Of a stretch of 64,000 bases of DNA, positions 49,185-57,748 are shown one piece after another. Position 1 is the first letter of the stretch; each line of letters starts with the position of its first letter. The translations under genes were made by a program, and so were the position numbers. The stretch is taken from NCBI RefSeq assembly GCF_018131185.1, contig NZ_JAFCJE010000005.1, positions 124,001-188,000 on the forward strand, written 5' to 3'. Source of the DNA: Bradyrhizobium diazoefficiens. Its GTDB lineage: Bacteria; Pseudomonadota; Alphaproteobacteria; Rhizobiales; Xanthobacteraceae. The notes beneath the pieces were generated by a model. The model made no database searches. It was given only the letters and a program-made list of their open reading frames with translations, and had not been told where the DNA came from.

Positions 49185-51068
49185 TTACCCGACCGATATC
49201 ACACGGTCCGACGGATTGGCAGCGTAGAGCTCCTCGATCAGCGCGGCGCGATGCTCGAGCACCGCGCGCTGGTTGATCGAGCCCTTGTCGGTGACCTCGC
49301 CCTTGTCGATGGAGAGCGGCGCGTCCATCAGGATCGCGCGCGTGATCCGCGTCGAGGATCCCGTGGCCTGGCTGAGGAAGCGCGTCAGGCGCTCGCGAAA
49401 GGCGTCGCGCACCAGCCGGTCGCGCGTCGCGACGACGAGGTCGTCGGTCGGCAGCGTCGGGTTGATCAGCCGGCAACCGTCGAGGTCGAGCACGACCAGC
49501 GCGGAGACCTCGTCGCGGTTGATGCCGGCGATGACGACGTCGCGCACCAGCGGCGCGCAGGCCGCGGTGAGGCGCGCGCGTAAGGGGCCGACGCTGACCC
49601 AGGTACCGCTGGCGAGCTTGAAGTCTTCACCGACACGGCCGTCGAAATCGAACCCGGCGTTGAGATCGTCGGGATCGGCGGGCTTGAGCGCATCCCCCAT
49701 CTTGTAGAATCCTTCTTCGTCGAAGGATTTCGCGCTGATGTCGGGCTGGCGCCAGTAACCGGGCATGACGTTCGGCCCCTTGGCGCGCACTTCCAGCTTG
49801 CCGTTGTTCGGAACGAGCTTGGCGTCGTTGCCCGAAACAGGCAGGCCGACATGGCCGGAGCGGCTGGTGCGTGGATTGACTGACATGAAGAACGGCGCAG
49901 TTTCGGTCGCACCCAAGCCGGTCAGCATCGGCACGCGGTAGCCTTTTTCCTTCACAGCGAGCTCGTCGAGGCTGTCCCAGATGAACGGTGACAGCGCGGC
50001 GCCCGAGAAGAACATCGCATGCAGCCGGTCGAAGAACTTTGCTCGCAGGCCCTGGTCGTCGCGCAAATAGGGCAGTAGCGATTCATAACCCTTGGGCACG
50101 TTGAAATAGACCGTCGGCGAGATCTCCTGGAGATTGCGCACGGTCTCCTCGATGCCCCCGGGCATCGGCTTGCCGGCGTCCAGATACATCGAGCCGCCAT
50201 TGTAGAGCGTCAGCCCGATATTGTGGTTACCGCCGAAGGTGTGATTCCAGGGCAGCCAGTCGATGATGACGGGCGGCTCGTCCTTCAGGAAGGCGAGCGT
50301 CTCGCGCAGCATCACCTGGTTGGCGCAGATCATGCGCTGGGTGTTGATGACGGCCTTGGGATTGCCGGTCGAACCCGAGGTCAGCAGGAATTTCGCGATC
50401 GTGTCAGGGCCTATCCTGCCATGGACGTCGTCGAGATCGCTGCGGATCGGCGTCGCCATGAGGTCGGCGAGCAGGGTGACGTCGCGGCCCGGCACGTGGC
50501 CATACGACGCCGCGATCTCGGTGCCGAGCGAGACATTGGCGGTGAGCGCATCGGCGAATCTGTCGGCATCCTCGGCAAAAACGAGGCCGGGCGTCAGCAG
50601 CTTCATCAGGTAAGACAGCTTGCCGTAATCCTTCGACACCAGCGAATAAGCTGGCGACACCGGGCAGAACGGGATGCCGGCATAGAAAGCGCCGAACGCA
50701 AGCAACGCATGGTCGATCGAGTTGCCGGAGAGGATCACCACTGGCCGCTCTGCGGACAGGCCGCGCGCAATCAGGCTCGACGCGATGTGCCGGCTCGCGG
50801 TGAGCAGCTCGGCGTAAGTGATCTTGCGCCAGCCGCGGCCGCCCTCGCGCTCGGCCATGAAGACGCGGTCCGGCGTGGTCTTGGCCCAATGATGCAGGCG
50901 GTCGGTGATGCGGACGGGATAGTCGCCGAGCGGCTGTTTGGGCCGCAGGTAGATCGTGCCGTCGTCGCGCCGCTCGATGTTGACGACGGGATCGCCGAAC
51001 GAGATGGGCCGCAGCGGAAAAGTGCTCGCGCCGCGCTCCGTGCTGGAAGAGGACGGCTGCGCGCTCAT
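49185..51068 (-). CDS. Feruloyl-CoA-synthase-like AMP-forming ligase
   Basis: A 627-residue ANL ligase. The P-loop is LLTSGSTGNPKAVINTQ, the adenylate motif GLGATETAPFF, and the hinge region has GYWRQPDISAKSFDEEGFYKMGDAL. The length and the overall sequence fit feruloyl-CoA synthases, which are longer than standard acyl-CoA ligases. Likely substrates are hydroxycinnamates (ferulate, p-coumarate, caffeate) or related aryl acids. Start codon overlaps the stop of the hydratase by four bases (ATGA). Whether the substrate is exactly ferulate cannot be told. Confidence 0.9.
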   Translation of the reverse strand: MSAQPSSSSTERGASTFPLRPISFGDPVVNIERRDDGTIYLRPKQPLGDYPVRITDRLHHWAKTTPDRVFMAEREGGRGWRKITYAELLTASRHIASSLIARGLSAERPVVILSGNSIDHALLAFGAFYAGIPFCPVSPAYSLVSKDYGKLSYLMKLLTPGLVFAEDADRFADALTANVSLGTEIAASYGHVPGRDVTLLADLMATPIRSDLDDVHGRIGPDTIAKFLLTSGSTGNPKAVINTQRMICANQVMLRETLAFLKDEPPVIIDWLPWNHTFGGNHNIGLTLYNGGSMYLDAGKPMPGGIEETVRNLQEISPTVYFNVPKGYESLLPYLRDDQGLRAKFFDRLHAMFFSGAALSPFIWDSLDELAVKEKGYRVPMLTGLGATETAPFFMSVNPRTSRSGHVGLPVSGNDAKLVPNNGKLEVRAKGPNVMPGYWRQPDISAKSFDEEGFYKMGDALKPADPDDLNAGFDFDGRVGEDFKLASGTWVSVGPLRARLTAACAPLVRDVVIAGINRDEVSALVVLDLDGCRLINPTLPTDDLVVATRDRLVRDAFRERLTRFLSQATGSSTRITRAILMDAPLSIDKGEVTDKGSINQRAVLEHRAALIEELYAANPSDRVISVG

Positions 51069-51874
51069 GATTTTGGCTTCACCTTTGCGGTCTTGTGCTC
51101 GAGGAATTCGCGGATCCTGCGCTTCGCCTCTTTGTCGCTCTGCGCCACGGTCGCCATCAGCGATTCCATCAAGAGGCCGGTCTGCGGATTGGCCTCCGCG
51201 ATCATCGGCAGCGCCTGGAGCACGGCGAAATTCGTCAGCGGCGCGTTGGAGGCGACCTTGGTCGCGAGCTCCAGCGCCTTGCCGAGGGCGTTGCCGGCTT
51301 CCGTCACATATTGCGCGAAGCCGTAGGAGGCGCCTTCGGTGGCGCTATAGACGCGCCCTGTCAGCATCATGTCCATCATCCTGGCGACGCCGATCAGCCG
51401 GGGCAGCCGCACCGAGCCGCCGCCGCCGACGAAGATGCCGCGTTGCCCCTCCGGCAGCGCGAAATAGGTCGAGGGCTCGGCGACGCGGATATGCGCCGAG
51501 CAGGCAAGCTCCAGCCCGCCGCCGATCACCGCACCCCTGAGGGCCGCGATCACGGGCACGCGGCTGTACTGGATGCGGTCGAATACCCGGTGCCACATCT
51601 GGGAATGGAGCAGTCCGCCGGTCGCGTCATGCTCGGTCAGCTCGGAGAGATCCAGGCCACTGGAGAAATGATCGCCGATGCCGTGGATGACGACCGCGCC
51701 GATATCCTCGGGCAGGGACGCGAAACACTCGCCGATTTCCAGGATGATGCCGTCGTTGAGCGCATTGCGCTTGGCCGGCCGGTTCAGACCCACGGTCAGA
51801 ACCCGGTCGGTCCGCTCGATCTTCAGCAGCCCGGAGGCGCCCGCGGCAGCGGTCTCGGCGTTTCCCTGTGTCAT
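51065..51874 (-). CDS. Enoyl-CoA hydratase (hydroxycinnamoyl-CoA-type context)
   Basis: A 269-residue crotonase. Oxyanion loops FSSGLDLSELTE and LRGAVIGGGLELACSAHIRVAE; the second catalytic position is at ALPEGQRGIFVGGGG, where the Glu is in place. It could hydrate an enoyl-CoA or act as hydratase-aldolase as in FerB2/Ech of ferulate breakdown. The ligase overlaps it, and the presence of a dehydrogenase and thioesterase argues for hydration followed by oxidation and cleavage. AAGGA lies five bases before the ATG; the operator TTATGTTGTATAA is 20 bp upstream. Confidence 0.92.
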   Translation of the reverse strand: MTQGNAETAAAGASGLLKIERTDRVLTVGLNRPAKRNALNDGIILEIGECFASLPEDIGAVVIHGIGDHFSSGLDLSELTEHDATGGLLHSQMWHRVFDRIQYSRVPVIAALRGAVIGGGLELACSAHIRVAEPSTYFALPEGQRGIFVGGGGSVRLPRLIGVARMMDMMLTGRVYSATEGASYGFAQYVTEAGNALGKALELATKVASNAPLTNFAVLQALPMIAEANPQTGLLMESLMATVAQSDKEAKRRIREFLEHKTAKVKPKS

Positions 51875-51893
51875 TTGCGTCCTTGTCAGAATA

Positions 51894-51908
51894 GTTATGT
51901 TGTATAAC
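51894..51908. promoter_or_regulatory. MarR-like operator of the hydratase-ligase operon
   Basis: GTTATGTTGTATAAC: GTTAT and ATAAC inverted around GTTGT. Core TTATGTTGTATAA matches the site before pobA with one base different. Lies 20 bp before the hydratase start. Confidence 0.75.
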
Positions 51909-51971
51909 GAATTCTGGGGGAGTCAATATGCCGGAGCCAATCATATGGCCGAGACCGTGCCTCAAACTCTG

Positions 51972-52100
51972 TGTCGTCCCTGCGAACGCAGGGACCCATA
52001 ACCCCAGGAAATTGTTTGGCGCAGACCCGTTGTTCGGTATTCCTGCCGGTCGCAATCGATAAATCGCGCGGTATGGGTCCCTGCGTTCGCAGGGACGACA
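51972..52100. repeat. Long-range inverted repeat with 29-bp arms
   Basis: Arms 51972-52000 and 52072-52100 are exact reverse complements; each contains TCCCTGCGAACGCAGGGA, itself a palindrome. A transcript through it could form a large hairpin with a 71-nt loop. Dispersed intergenic type. Confidence 0.85.
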
Positions 52101-52137
52101 GCTGAGCGCTGGGCGCGGGCTCGGACCCTACGTCGCC

Positions 52138-52599
52138 TCACATCACCTGATGCACGTCGATCACCACCCGGTCCGCATGCCGCGCCGCCGAGCCGACGAA
52201 AATGTGCTCCATCAGCCAGCGATATTTCTCGTGCCCGGTCTCGAACCGCGGCACGGTGCGGAAATAGATCAGCTTGGGATCGACCGGCTCGCCGCGCTTG
52301 AGCTTCTGCAGCAGTTCGACCGGGCCGAAGCGCATGCCCTTGTTCTCGACATAGATGATCGCGCCGTCATCGGTCTCGAAGGCGTATTTCGCCTCGAGAT
52401 CGATCAGCTCATTGGGGCGGATGGTCTGGAAATCGGCGCCGAACGGAAGCACTCTGCCATTGATCGCGCCCGTCACCTCACCGCCGACGATCGGAATGAT
52501 GCGGCGCACCCCGATGCCGGTCTCGCCGGCGGTGACGACATCGCCGATGCGGGCGGTGACGGTGAAGACGTATCTGGTCTCAAGCGTCGGTGTGGTCAT
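52138..52599 (-). CDS. DUF3237 family protein
   Basis: A 153-residue protein with the DUF3237 pattern: ETGIGVRRIIPIVGGEVTGAINGRVLPFGADFQTIR, EAKYAFETDDGAIIYVENKGMR and C-terminal DPKLIYFRTVPRFETG ... YRWLMEHIFVG. The family folds as a small beta barrel and has no proven reaction. It lies 12 bp after the TRAP permease gene dctM and upstream of the hydratase operon on the same strand, so it may process or bind the TRAP substrate. Confidence 0.9.
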   Translation of the reverse strand: MTTPTLETRYVFTVTARIGDVVTAGETGIGVRRIIPIVGGEVTGAINGRVLPFGADFQTIRPNELIDLEAKYAFETDDGAIIYVENKGMRFGPVELLQKLKRGEPVDPKLIYFRTVPRFETGHEKYRWLMEHIFVGSAARHADRVVIDVHQVM

Positions 52600-52611
52600 C
52601 GCTTCCCCTCA

Positions 52612-53931
52612 TCAATGCGCCATCATCCGTGTCGGCAGCCAGGTCGCCAGCAGCGGGAACGCGATCAGGATCACGAGGCGGATCAGGTCCGTGACCACGA
52701 ACGGAATCACGCCCCTGAAGATCGTGGAGAAGGAGACGTCCTTCACCACACTTTTTATGACGAAGACGTTCATGCCTACCGGCGGATGGATCAGGCCGAG
52801 CTCGACGGTCATGACGATGATGATGCCGAACCAGATCGGGTCGAAGCCGAGATGCGTGATCACGGGAAAGATGATCGGCACGGTGAGGATGATCATCGCC
52901 ATGGCGTCCATCAGGCAGCCGAGCACGAGATACATCACCATGATCAGTGCCAGCACGCCGTAGGGGCCGAGGCCGAGGCCGGTGAGGAATTCGGTCACTT
53001 TCTGCGGCGTCTGCGTCACCGTGAGGAAATAGCCGAAGATCAGCGCGCCGATCAGCACGGTGAAGACGGCGGCCGCCGTGCGCGTCGCCTGGAGCAGCGA
53101 GGCCAGGATCTTCTCGCGGTCGAGCCGCCGGGTGACCACGCCGATGATGAAGGCGCCCGCGGCGCCGACGCCGCCGGCTTCGGTCGGGGTGAAGCGCGGC
53201 AGGAAGGGCAGGCCATAGAGGCCACCGATCACGAACACGAACAGCAGCACCGGGGCCCAGATCTCCTTCAGGCCCGCAAAGCGCTCGCGCCACGGCGTCG
53301 CCTTTCCCTTGGGCAGGAAGTCGGGCCGGAAATACCCGATCAGGAAGATCGTGATCATGTACATGGTCATCGCGAGCAAGCCCGGGATGATGCCGGCGAT
53401 GAAGAGCTTGCCGATGTCCTGCTCGGTGATGATGCCGTAGACCGCGAGCACGGTGGAGGGCGGCAGCATCGCGCCCAGCGTGCCGCCGGCCGCGATCACG
53501 CCGGTGGCAAAGGACTGCGGATAGCCGAAGCGGCGCATCTCGGGATAGGCGACGGCGGAGAAGGTCGCAGCGGTCGCAACCGATGAGCCGCAGATCGCGG
53601 CAAAACCGCCGCAAGCGCCGACGGTGGCAATTCCAAGCCCGCCGCGCAAGTGTCCGACGAAGCCGTTGGCAGCGCGGAACAGCTCACGGCTCATGCCTGA
53701 ATTGCTGACGAAGGAGCCCATCAGCAGGAACATCGGAATGACGCCGAACGTGTAGTCGGTCACCGTGCGCATCGAGGTCTGGCCGACCAGCTTCAGCGCC
53801 GCATTCCCGTTGACGAGATAGGCGAAGCCGGAGACGCCGACGAGGCCCATGGCCATGCCGACGGGCACGCGCAGCAGCATCAGGGCAAACAGGGAGATGA
53901 AGCCGATTACGGCGACGGCATCGGTGCTCAT
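52612..53931 (-). CDS. dctM: TRAP transporter large permease DctM
   Basis: A 439-residue DctM protein, about twelve hydrophobic segments, with MLLRVPVGMAMGLVGVSGFAY, the MPLFLLMGSF-type region (IPMFLLMGSFVSNSGM), GGFAAICGSSVATAATFSAVAYPEM and LGLIHPPVGMNVFVI, all family marks. It forms the sodium-driven channel of the TRAP system. It starts two bases after the dctQ stop, so the two are coupled. Confidence 0.95.
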   Translation of the reverse strand: MSTDAVAVIGFISLFALMLLRVPVGMAMGLVGVSGFAYLVNGNAALKLVGQTSMRTVTDYTFGVIPMFLLMGSFVSNSGMSRELFRAANGFVGHLRGGLGIATVGACGGFAAICGSSVATAATFSAVAYPEMRRFGYPQSFATGVIAAGGTLGAMLPPSTVLAVYGIITEQDIGKLFIAGIIPGLLAMTMYMITIFLIGYFRPDFLPKGKATPWRERFAGLKEIWAPVLLFVFVIGGLYGLPFLPRFTPTEAGGVGAAGAFIIGVVTRRLDREKILASLLQATRTAAAVFTVLIGALIFGYFLTVTQTPQKVTEFLTGLGLGPYGVLALIMVMYLVLGCLMDAMAMIILTVPIIFPVITHLGFDPIWFGIIIVMTVELGLIHPPVGMNVFVIKSVVKDVSFSTIFRGVIPFVVTDLIRLVILIAFPLLATWLPTRMMAH

Positions 53932-53933
53932 GG

Positions 53934-54443
53934 TTACTCCGTCGCCTTCAATTTGGGGTCATGCATCTCTTCGGGATGGAAGATCAGCCGGTAGGTGCGG
54001 ATCGCGATCAGCAGCACGGCGCAGACGTCGCCGATCCAGGCGACCGCAAAGAACGGCCATGTCGGCATGTGCAGGTCGAAGGTCTGGACGTTGTCGTTGT
54101 AGGTGCCGCGCACCTTGTCGAACAGCGTCCAGGTCTGCACGGTGACGACGAACAGCAGCACCAGCGTTGCGAACACGTCGATCCAGCGTTGATAACGCGG
54201 CCCGACATTGCCCCAGACCAGATCGACCGTGATGTGGGTGCCGCGATAGGAGGTCGCCGCGATGCCCCAGAAGATGAGGATGCCGAGCAGCATGCGGCCG
54301 ATGTCGAAGCTGTCGGGGATCGAATAGTTCAGCGTGTTGCGCAGCAGCACCGACAGGAAGATGTCGAGCGCGACGATGCCGACGAAGCCGGCCGCGATCC
54401 ATTCGATCGTGTCGATCACGCGATCCATCCAGGAGCGCTTCAT
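53934..54443 (-). CDS. dctQ: TRAP transporter small permease DctQ
   Basis: A 169-residue protein with four membrane helices (IEWIAAGFVGIVALDIFLSVLL; MLLGILIFWGIAATSYRGTHITVD; WIDVFATLVLLFVVTVQTW; WPFFAVAWIGDVCAVLLIAIRTYR). RGTHITVDLVW is the conserved DctQ region. Start ATG 54443 is preceded by AAGGA ten bases upstream. Located between dctP (with a repeat) and dctM. Confidence 0.9.
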   Translation of the reverse strand: MKRSWMDRVIDTIEWIAAGFVGIVALDIFLSVLLRNTLNYSIPDSFDIGRMLLGILIFWGIAATSYRGTHITVDLVWGNVGPRYQRWIDVFATLVLLFVVTVQTWTLFDKVRGTYNDNVQTFDLHMPTWPFFAVAWIGDVCAVLLIAIRTYRLIFHPEEMHDPKLKATE

Positions 54444-54494
54444 TGGGAAAGAGTCCTTCCGAGGAGTTCGAGGTGTGTCCGCGACGGCGCTGCG

Positions 54495-54611
54495 CTCCCT
54501 CCCCCGCCCGCGGGGGAGGATGGGGAGAGGGTGTTTCCACAATCGAGAACCCCCAAGGAGAGAGCCCTCACCCGGCGCTCCGCGCCGACCTCTCCCGCGA
54601 GCGGGAGAGGT
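54495..54611. repeat. Palindromic intergenic repeat
   Basis: CTCCCTCCCCCGCCCGCGG ... GACCTCTCCCGCGAGCGGGA; two local inverted units (CCGCCCGCGG and CTCTCCCGCGAGCGGGAG). Separates dctP from dctQ. Confidence 0.6.
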
Positions 54612-54639
54612 GCAGAGCGTGCGCGGCCGGGGCTGGACG

Positions 54640-55656
54640 TCACTCCGCCAGCGCGTTGTACTTCTTCAACGAGGCCTTCAGATCCGCAAACGCGGCATCC
54701 GGGTCGGCGCCGGCCTTCTTGGCGTTGTCACTCCAGGTCTTGACCAGCGGCTCGGCGGCCTTCTTCCAGGCGGCGGTCTGCTCGGGTGTCAGCTTGTAGA
54801 CCTCGTGGCTGGATTCCGCCTTCACCTTGGCGATGCCGGCGTCCTCGAACTTGCCCCAATGCTCGCCGACCGCGCCTGCCGTCTCGACCGTGCAGTTCTT
54901 GTCGATCGCGGCCTTCTGCTTGTCGGACATCGCATTGTACTTGTCCTTGTTGATCACGAACACGAACGTCGTGGTGTAGAGCGGCGCCTCCATGTCGTAT
55001 TTGGTCACCTTGTCGATGCCGAACAGCACCAGGGAGCCCCAGGGAAAGGTGACGCCGTCGGCGACGCCGCGCTCGATGATATCGCGCACTTCCGGTGCCG
55101 AGGACTGCACATTGGTGCCGCCGAGCGAGGTGACGAAGTTTGCCATGGTGGCGTGCGCAGGGCGGATCTTCATGCCCTTCACGTCCTCAGGGCTGACGAT
55201 TTTCTTGGTCTTGGAATGGAAGGAGGAGGGCGAGTGGACGAAGGCGAGGCAGTATTTGACGTCCTTCATCTCCTTCTCGGCATATTTGCGATACCAGGCG
55301 TCGAGCCCCATCGAGCCGCCCTTGGCATCCGAGATCAGGAACGGCAATTCCCCGGCGCCGATGATCGGGAAGCGGCCGGGCTGGTAGCCGGGATTGACAT
55401 AGGTGACGTCGGCGATGCCGTCGCGCGCCATGTCGTAATGGTCGAAGGCCTTGCCGAGCTGCTGGGCCGGAAACACCTTGCCCTTAATGGCGCCGCCGGA
55501 ATCCTTCTCGACCGCCGCGGCCCAGTCTTCCAGCGATTTCTGCAGGGGATGCGAGGCCGGCACCCAATGCGAGATCTTCAAATCGAAGGTCTTGTCCTGC
55601 GCGTAGGCAGGCGTCACGCTCGCGGCCAGCAGCAATGCCAGACAGGCTTTTCTCAT
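54640..55656 (-). CDS. dctP: TRAP transporter substrate-binding protein DctP
   Basis: A 338-residue periplasmic receptor with a signal peptide (MRKACLALLLAASVTPAYAQ). Mature sequence FDLKISHWVPASHPLQKSLEDWAAAVEKDSGG, HYDMARDGIADVTYVNPGYQPGRFP, VKGMKIRPAHATMANFVTSLGGTNVQS (Arg of the carboxylate-binding type) and EVRDIIERGVADGVTFPWGSL match DctP receptors. The Arg in KIRPAH predicts a carboxylate ligand. GGAG nine bases before the ATG. First gene of the TRAP unit; the promoter-like region with TAACATGTTA lies upstream. Confidence 0.95.
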   Translation of the reverse strand: MRKACLALLLAASVTPAYAQDKTFDLKISHWVPASHPLQKSLEDWAAAVEKDSGGAIKGKVFPAQQLGKAFDHYDMARDGIADVTYVNPGYQPGRFPIIGAGELPFLISDAKGGSMGLDAWYRKYAEKEMKDVKYCLAFVHSPSSFHSKTKKIVSPEDVKGMKIRPAHATMANFVTSLGGTNVQSSAPEVRDIIERGVADGVTFPWGSLVLFGIDKVTKYDMEAPLYTTTFVFVINKDKYNAMSDKQKAAIDKNCTVETAGAVGEHWGKFEDAGIAKVKAESSHEVYKLTPEQTAAWKKAAEPLVKTWSDNAKKAGADPDAAFADLKASLKKYNALAE

Positions 55657-55710
55657 CACGCGTCTCTCCCTGTTTTCGACGGCGGGCTTCGATGGCCCGG
55701 TCTCATTAAT

Positions 55711-55742
55711 TAACATGTTATCTAATTGGCTGGCGCGTTCAA
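55711..55742 (-). promoter_or_regulatory. Likely promoter and operator of the TRAP operon
   Basis: On the minus strand TTGAAC (55742-55737), 16-nt spacer, TAACAT (55720-55715). The -10 box overlaps the palindrome TAACATGTTA (55711-55720), which could be a MarR- or GntR-type site. It differs from the pobA site. Confidence 0.5.
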
Positions 55743-55839
55743 GCCGGAACTGGCATGCGGCCTTGCCGCGTCGTCTACGTCAGCCATGTTGCATGGATTT
55801 GTCGCTGCTCGGGCGACGACCGCTCCCCTTCTGCCTAAC

Positions 55840-55856
55840 AATTATGTAGTATAATT
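55840..55856. promoter_or_regulatory. MarR-like operator and -10 box upstream of pobA
   Basis: AATTATGTAGTATAATT, arms of 6 bp inverted around GTAGT. Core TTATGTAGTATAA is 12/13 identical to the site before the hydratase. TATAAT at 55850-55855 is a perfect -10 box inside it, 67 bp before the pobA start. Confidence 0.75.
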
Positions 55857-55922
55857 ATCGTCTGCGGGCCGGCGCGACAAGCGGGCCGCATGCAAAGCCT
55901 ACAGGATCGGAAGGAGCAAGTA

Positions 55923-57092
55923 TTGCGGACAAGAGTCGCAATCATCGGGGCCGGGCCGGCCGGATTGTTGCTTGGGCAACTGCTGCACGCATATGGCATC
56001 GACAACGTCATTCTGGAGCGGCAGAGCCCGGACTATGTGCTCGGCCGTATCCGCGCCGGCCTGCTGGAGGAGGGAACCGTCGCGCTGCTCGACCAGATTG
56101 GCGCCGGCGCGCGGGCACATGCCGAGGGCCTGGTGCATGAGGGCATCGAACTCGCCTTTTCCGGCCGCCGTCACCGCATCGACATGAAGGGCGCGACCGG
56201 CAAGACGGTGATGATCTATGGCCAGACCGAGGTTACGCTCGACCTGATGAATGCCCGCAAGGCTGCCGGTCTCGTCTCCGTCTACGAGGCCAGGGACGTG
56301 CAGCCGCATGATTTCGACGGCAGTCACCCGCGCGTAACCTGGGTCAAGGACGGCGTCACCCACACGCTGGATTGCGACTTCATCGCCGGCTGCGACGGCT
56401 TTCATGGCGTCAGCCGCGCCAGCGTTCCGGCGACCGCGATCGAGGAGTTCGAGCGGGTCTATCCGTTCGGTTGGCTCGGCATTCTGTCCGATACGCCGCC
56501 AGTCAGCCACGAGCTGATCTATTCCAACCACGCGCGCGGCTTTGCGCTGTGCACCATGCGCTCGATGAAGCGCAGCCGTTACTATGTCCAATGTTCGCTC
56601 GACGATCACGTCGACCAATGGCCGGACGATCGCTTCTGGGACGAATTGAAGGGCCGGCTCGACCAGGAGGCGGCCGACAGCCTCGTCACGGGCCCGTCGA
56701 TCGAAAAGAGCATCGCGCCCTTGCGCAGCTTCGTTGCCGAGCCGATGCGCTTCGGCCGGATGTTCTTGTGCGGCGATGCCGCGCACATCGTGCCGCCGAC
56801 CGGAGCCAAGGGCCTGAACCTCGCCGCTTCCGACGCGCATTATTTATCGAGCGCCTTGCGCGAGTTCTATGACGAGAAATCCAGCGCCGGGATCGACGCC
56901 TATTCCGCCACCGCGCTGGCGCGGGTCTGGAAGGCCGTGCGCTTCTCCTGGTGGATGACCTCGATGCTGCACAAATTCCCCGACACCGGCACCATCGGTG
57001 CCCGCATCCAGCTTGCCGAGCTCGATTATGTCACGCAGTCGCAGGCCGCGATGACGTCGCTATCGGAGAATTATGTCGGGCTGCCGTTTTAG
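55923..57092 (+). CDS. pobA: 4-hydroxybenzoate 3-monooxygenase
   Basis: A 389-residue FAD monooxygenase. The FAD-binding GAGPAGLLLGQLL, the GQTEVTLDL segment with the substrate-binding Tyr-containing region, RSRYYVQCSLDD with Arg/Tyr/Ser ligands of the PobA active site, and GDAAHIVPPTGAKGLNLAASD are all present. It hydroxylates 4-hydroxybenzoate to protocatechuate with NADPH and O2. Start is TTG 55923 (AAGGAG six bases upstream), which gives the classical PobA length; the longer frame from ATG 55890 has no homology. The operator core shared with the hydratase-ligase operon argues for co-regulation. Confidence 0.94.
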   Translation: MRTRVAIIGAGPAGLLLGQLLHAYGIDNVILERQSPDYVLGRIRAGLLEEGTVALLDQIGAGARAHAEGLVHEGIELAFSGRRHRIDMKGATGKTVMIYGQTEVTLDLMNARKAAGLVSVYEARDVQPHDFDGSHPRVTWVKDGVTHTLDCDFIAGCDGFHGVSRASVPATAIEEFERVYPFGWLGILSDTPPVSHELIYSNHARGFALCTMRSMKRSRYYVQCSLDDHVDQWPDDRFWDELKGRLDQEAADSLVTGPSIEKSIAPLRSFVAEPMRFGRMFLCGDAAHIVPPTGAKGLNLAASDAHYLSSALREFYDEKSSAGIDAYSATALARVWKAVRFSWWMTSMLHKFPDTGTIGARIQLAELDYVTQSQAAMTSLSENYVGLPF

Positions 57093-57106
57093 GACGAGCG
57101 CAGGTG

Positions 57107-57199
57107 CCGTAGGGTGGGCAAAGCGTAAGCGTGCCCACCAGCTTTCTCAATTGTGAGAGATCGTGGGCACGGCGCTTCGCGCCTTTGCCTACCCTACGG
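57107..57199. repeat. Dispersed repeat
   Basis: CCGTAGGGTGGGCAAAGCG ... GCGCCTTTGCCTACCCTACGG; outer ends are inverted, with GTGGGCAC / GTGCCCAC inner arms. A widespread type in Bradyrhizobium. Confidence 0.8.
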
Positions 57200-57321
57200 C
57201 TCCGTCATTGCAGCATCGTCCGTTTCAAACGCCCGCGCAAATTCCGTTTAAAACTTTGTAATTGGTGCAACGGTCATGCACATCGCGTTCAATGTCGGCA
57301 ACACATCAGCGCGAGACAGAA

Positions 57322-57741
57322 ATGACCTCTCCTGACATCCCCTCCGGCTTCGAGCCGCATTTCCGCAAGGCGCCGCTCACCGACCCCTGGGAGCCGCTCT
57401 ACTCCAGGAAGACCGACAAGGGCGTCACCGTGGGATTGCGGCTGGCTACGCCCCACACCAACGCGCGCGGGCTGATCCATGGCGGGCTGATTGCGGCGCT
57501 GGCGGATGCCGCCATGGGCTATAGCTGCGCCCAGGCGACCGGCTGGACGACGTCCTTCGTCACAATCTCACTGTCGGTCGATTATGTCGGCGCGGCCGAG
57601 ATCGGCCAATGGCTCGCGGTCGAGGGCGAGGCGATCAAGACCGGCTCCACGATCTGTTTCGCGCAATGCCTGGTGAGGGCCGACGACGCCCTGATCGCGC
57701 GAGCGAGCGGGACGTTTCGCGTGGTGCCGAAGAAGGGGTGA
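57322..57741 (+). CDS. PaaI-family thioesterase
   Basis: A 139-residue hot-dog protein of the PaaI/HotDog type: GLIHGGLIAALADAAMGYSC (HGG-x8-D) contains the catalytic-site motif, and ARASGTFRVVPKKG ends it. It would hydrolyse an aryl- or acyl-CoA in the cytosol. Start ATG 57322; an earlier in-frame ATG (57292) is possible. Ribosome site is weak. Separated from pobA by a repeat; role in the aromatic block is plausible but not shown. Confidence 0.9.
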   Translation: MTSPDIPSGFEPHFRKAPLTDPWEPLYSRKTDKGVTVGLRLATPHTNARGLIHGGLIAALADAAMGYSCAQATGWTTSFVTISLSVDYVGAAEIGQWLAVEGEAIKTGSTICFAQCLVRADDALIARASGTFRVVPKKG

Positions 57742-57748
57742 AGCTCTC

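Noticed and set aside
51972..52100. CRISPR or attachment-site reading of the paired 29-bp arms
   Set aside because: Only two inverted copies, no spacers or cas genes; it is a dispersed palindromic repeat.
52150..53586. 478-residue His/Asp-rich open frame antisense to dctM
   Set aside because: The His/Asp-rich stretches come from the reverse frame of hydrophobic DctM codons.
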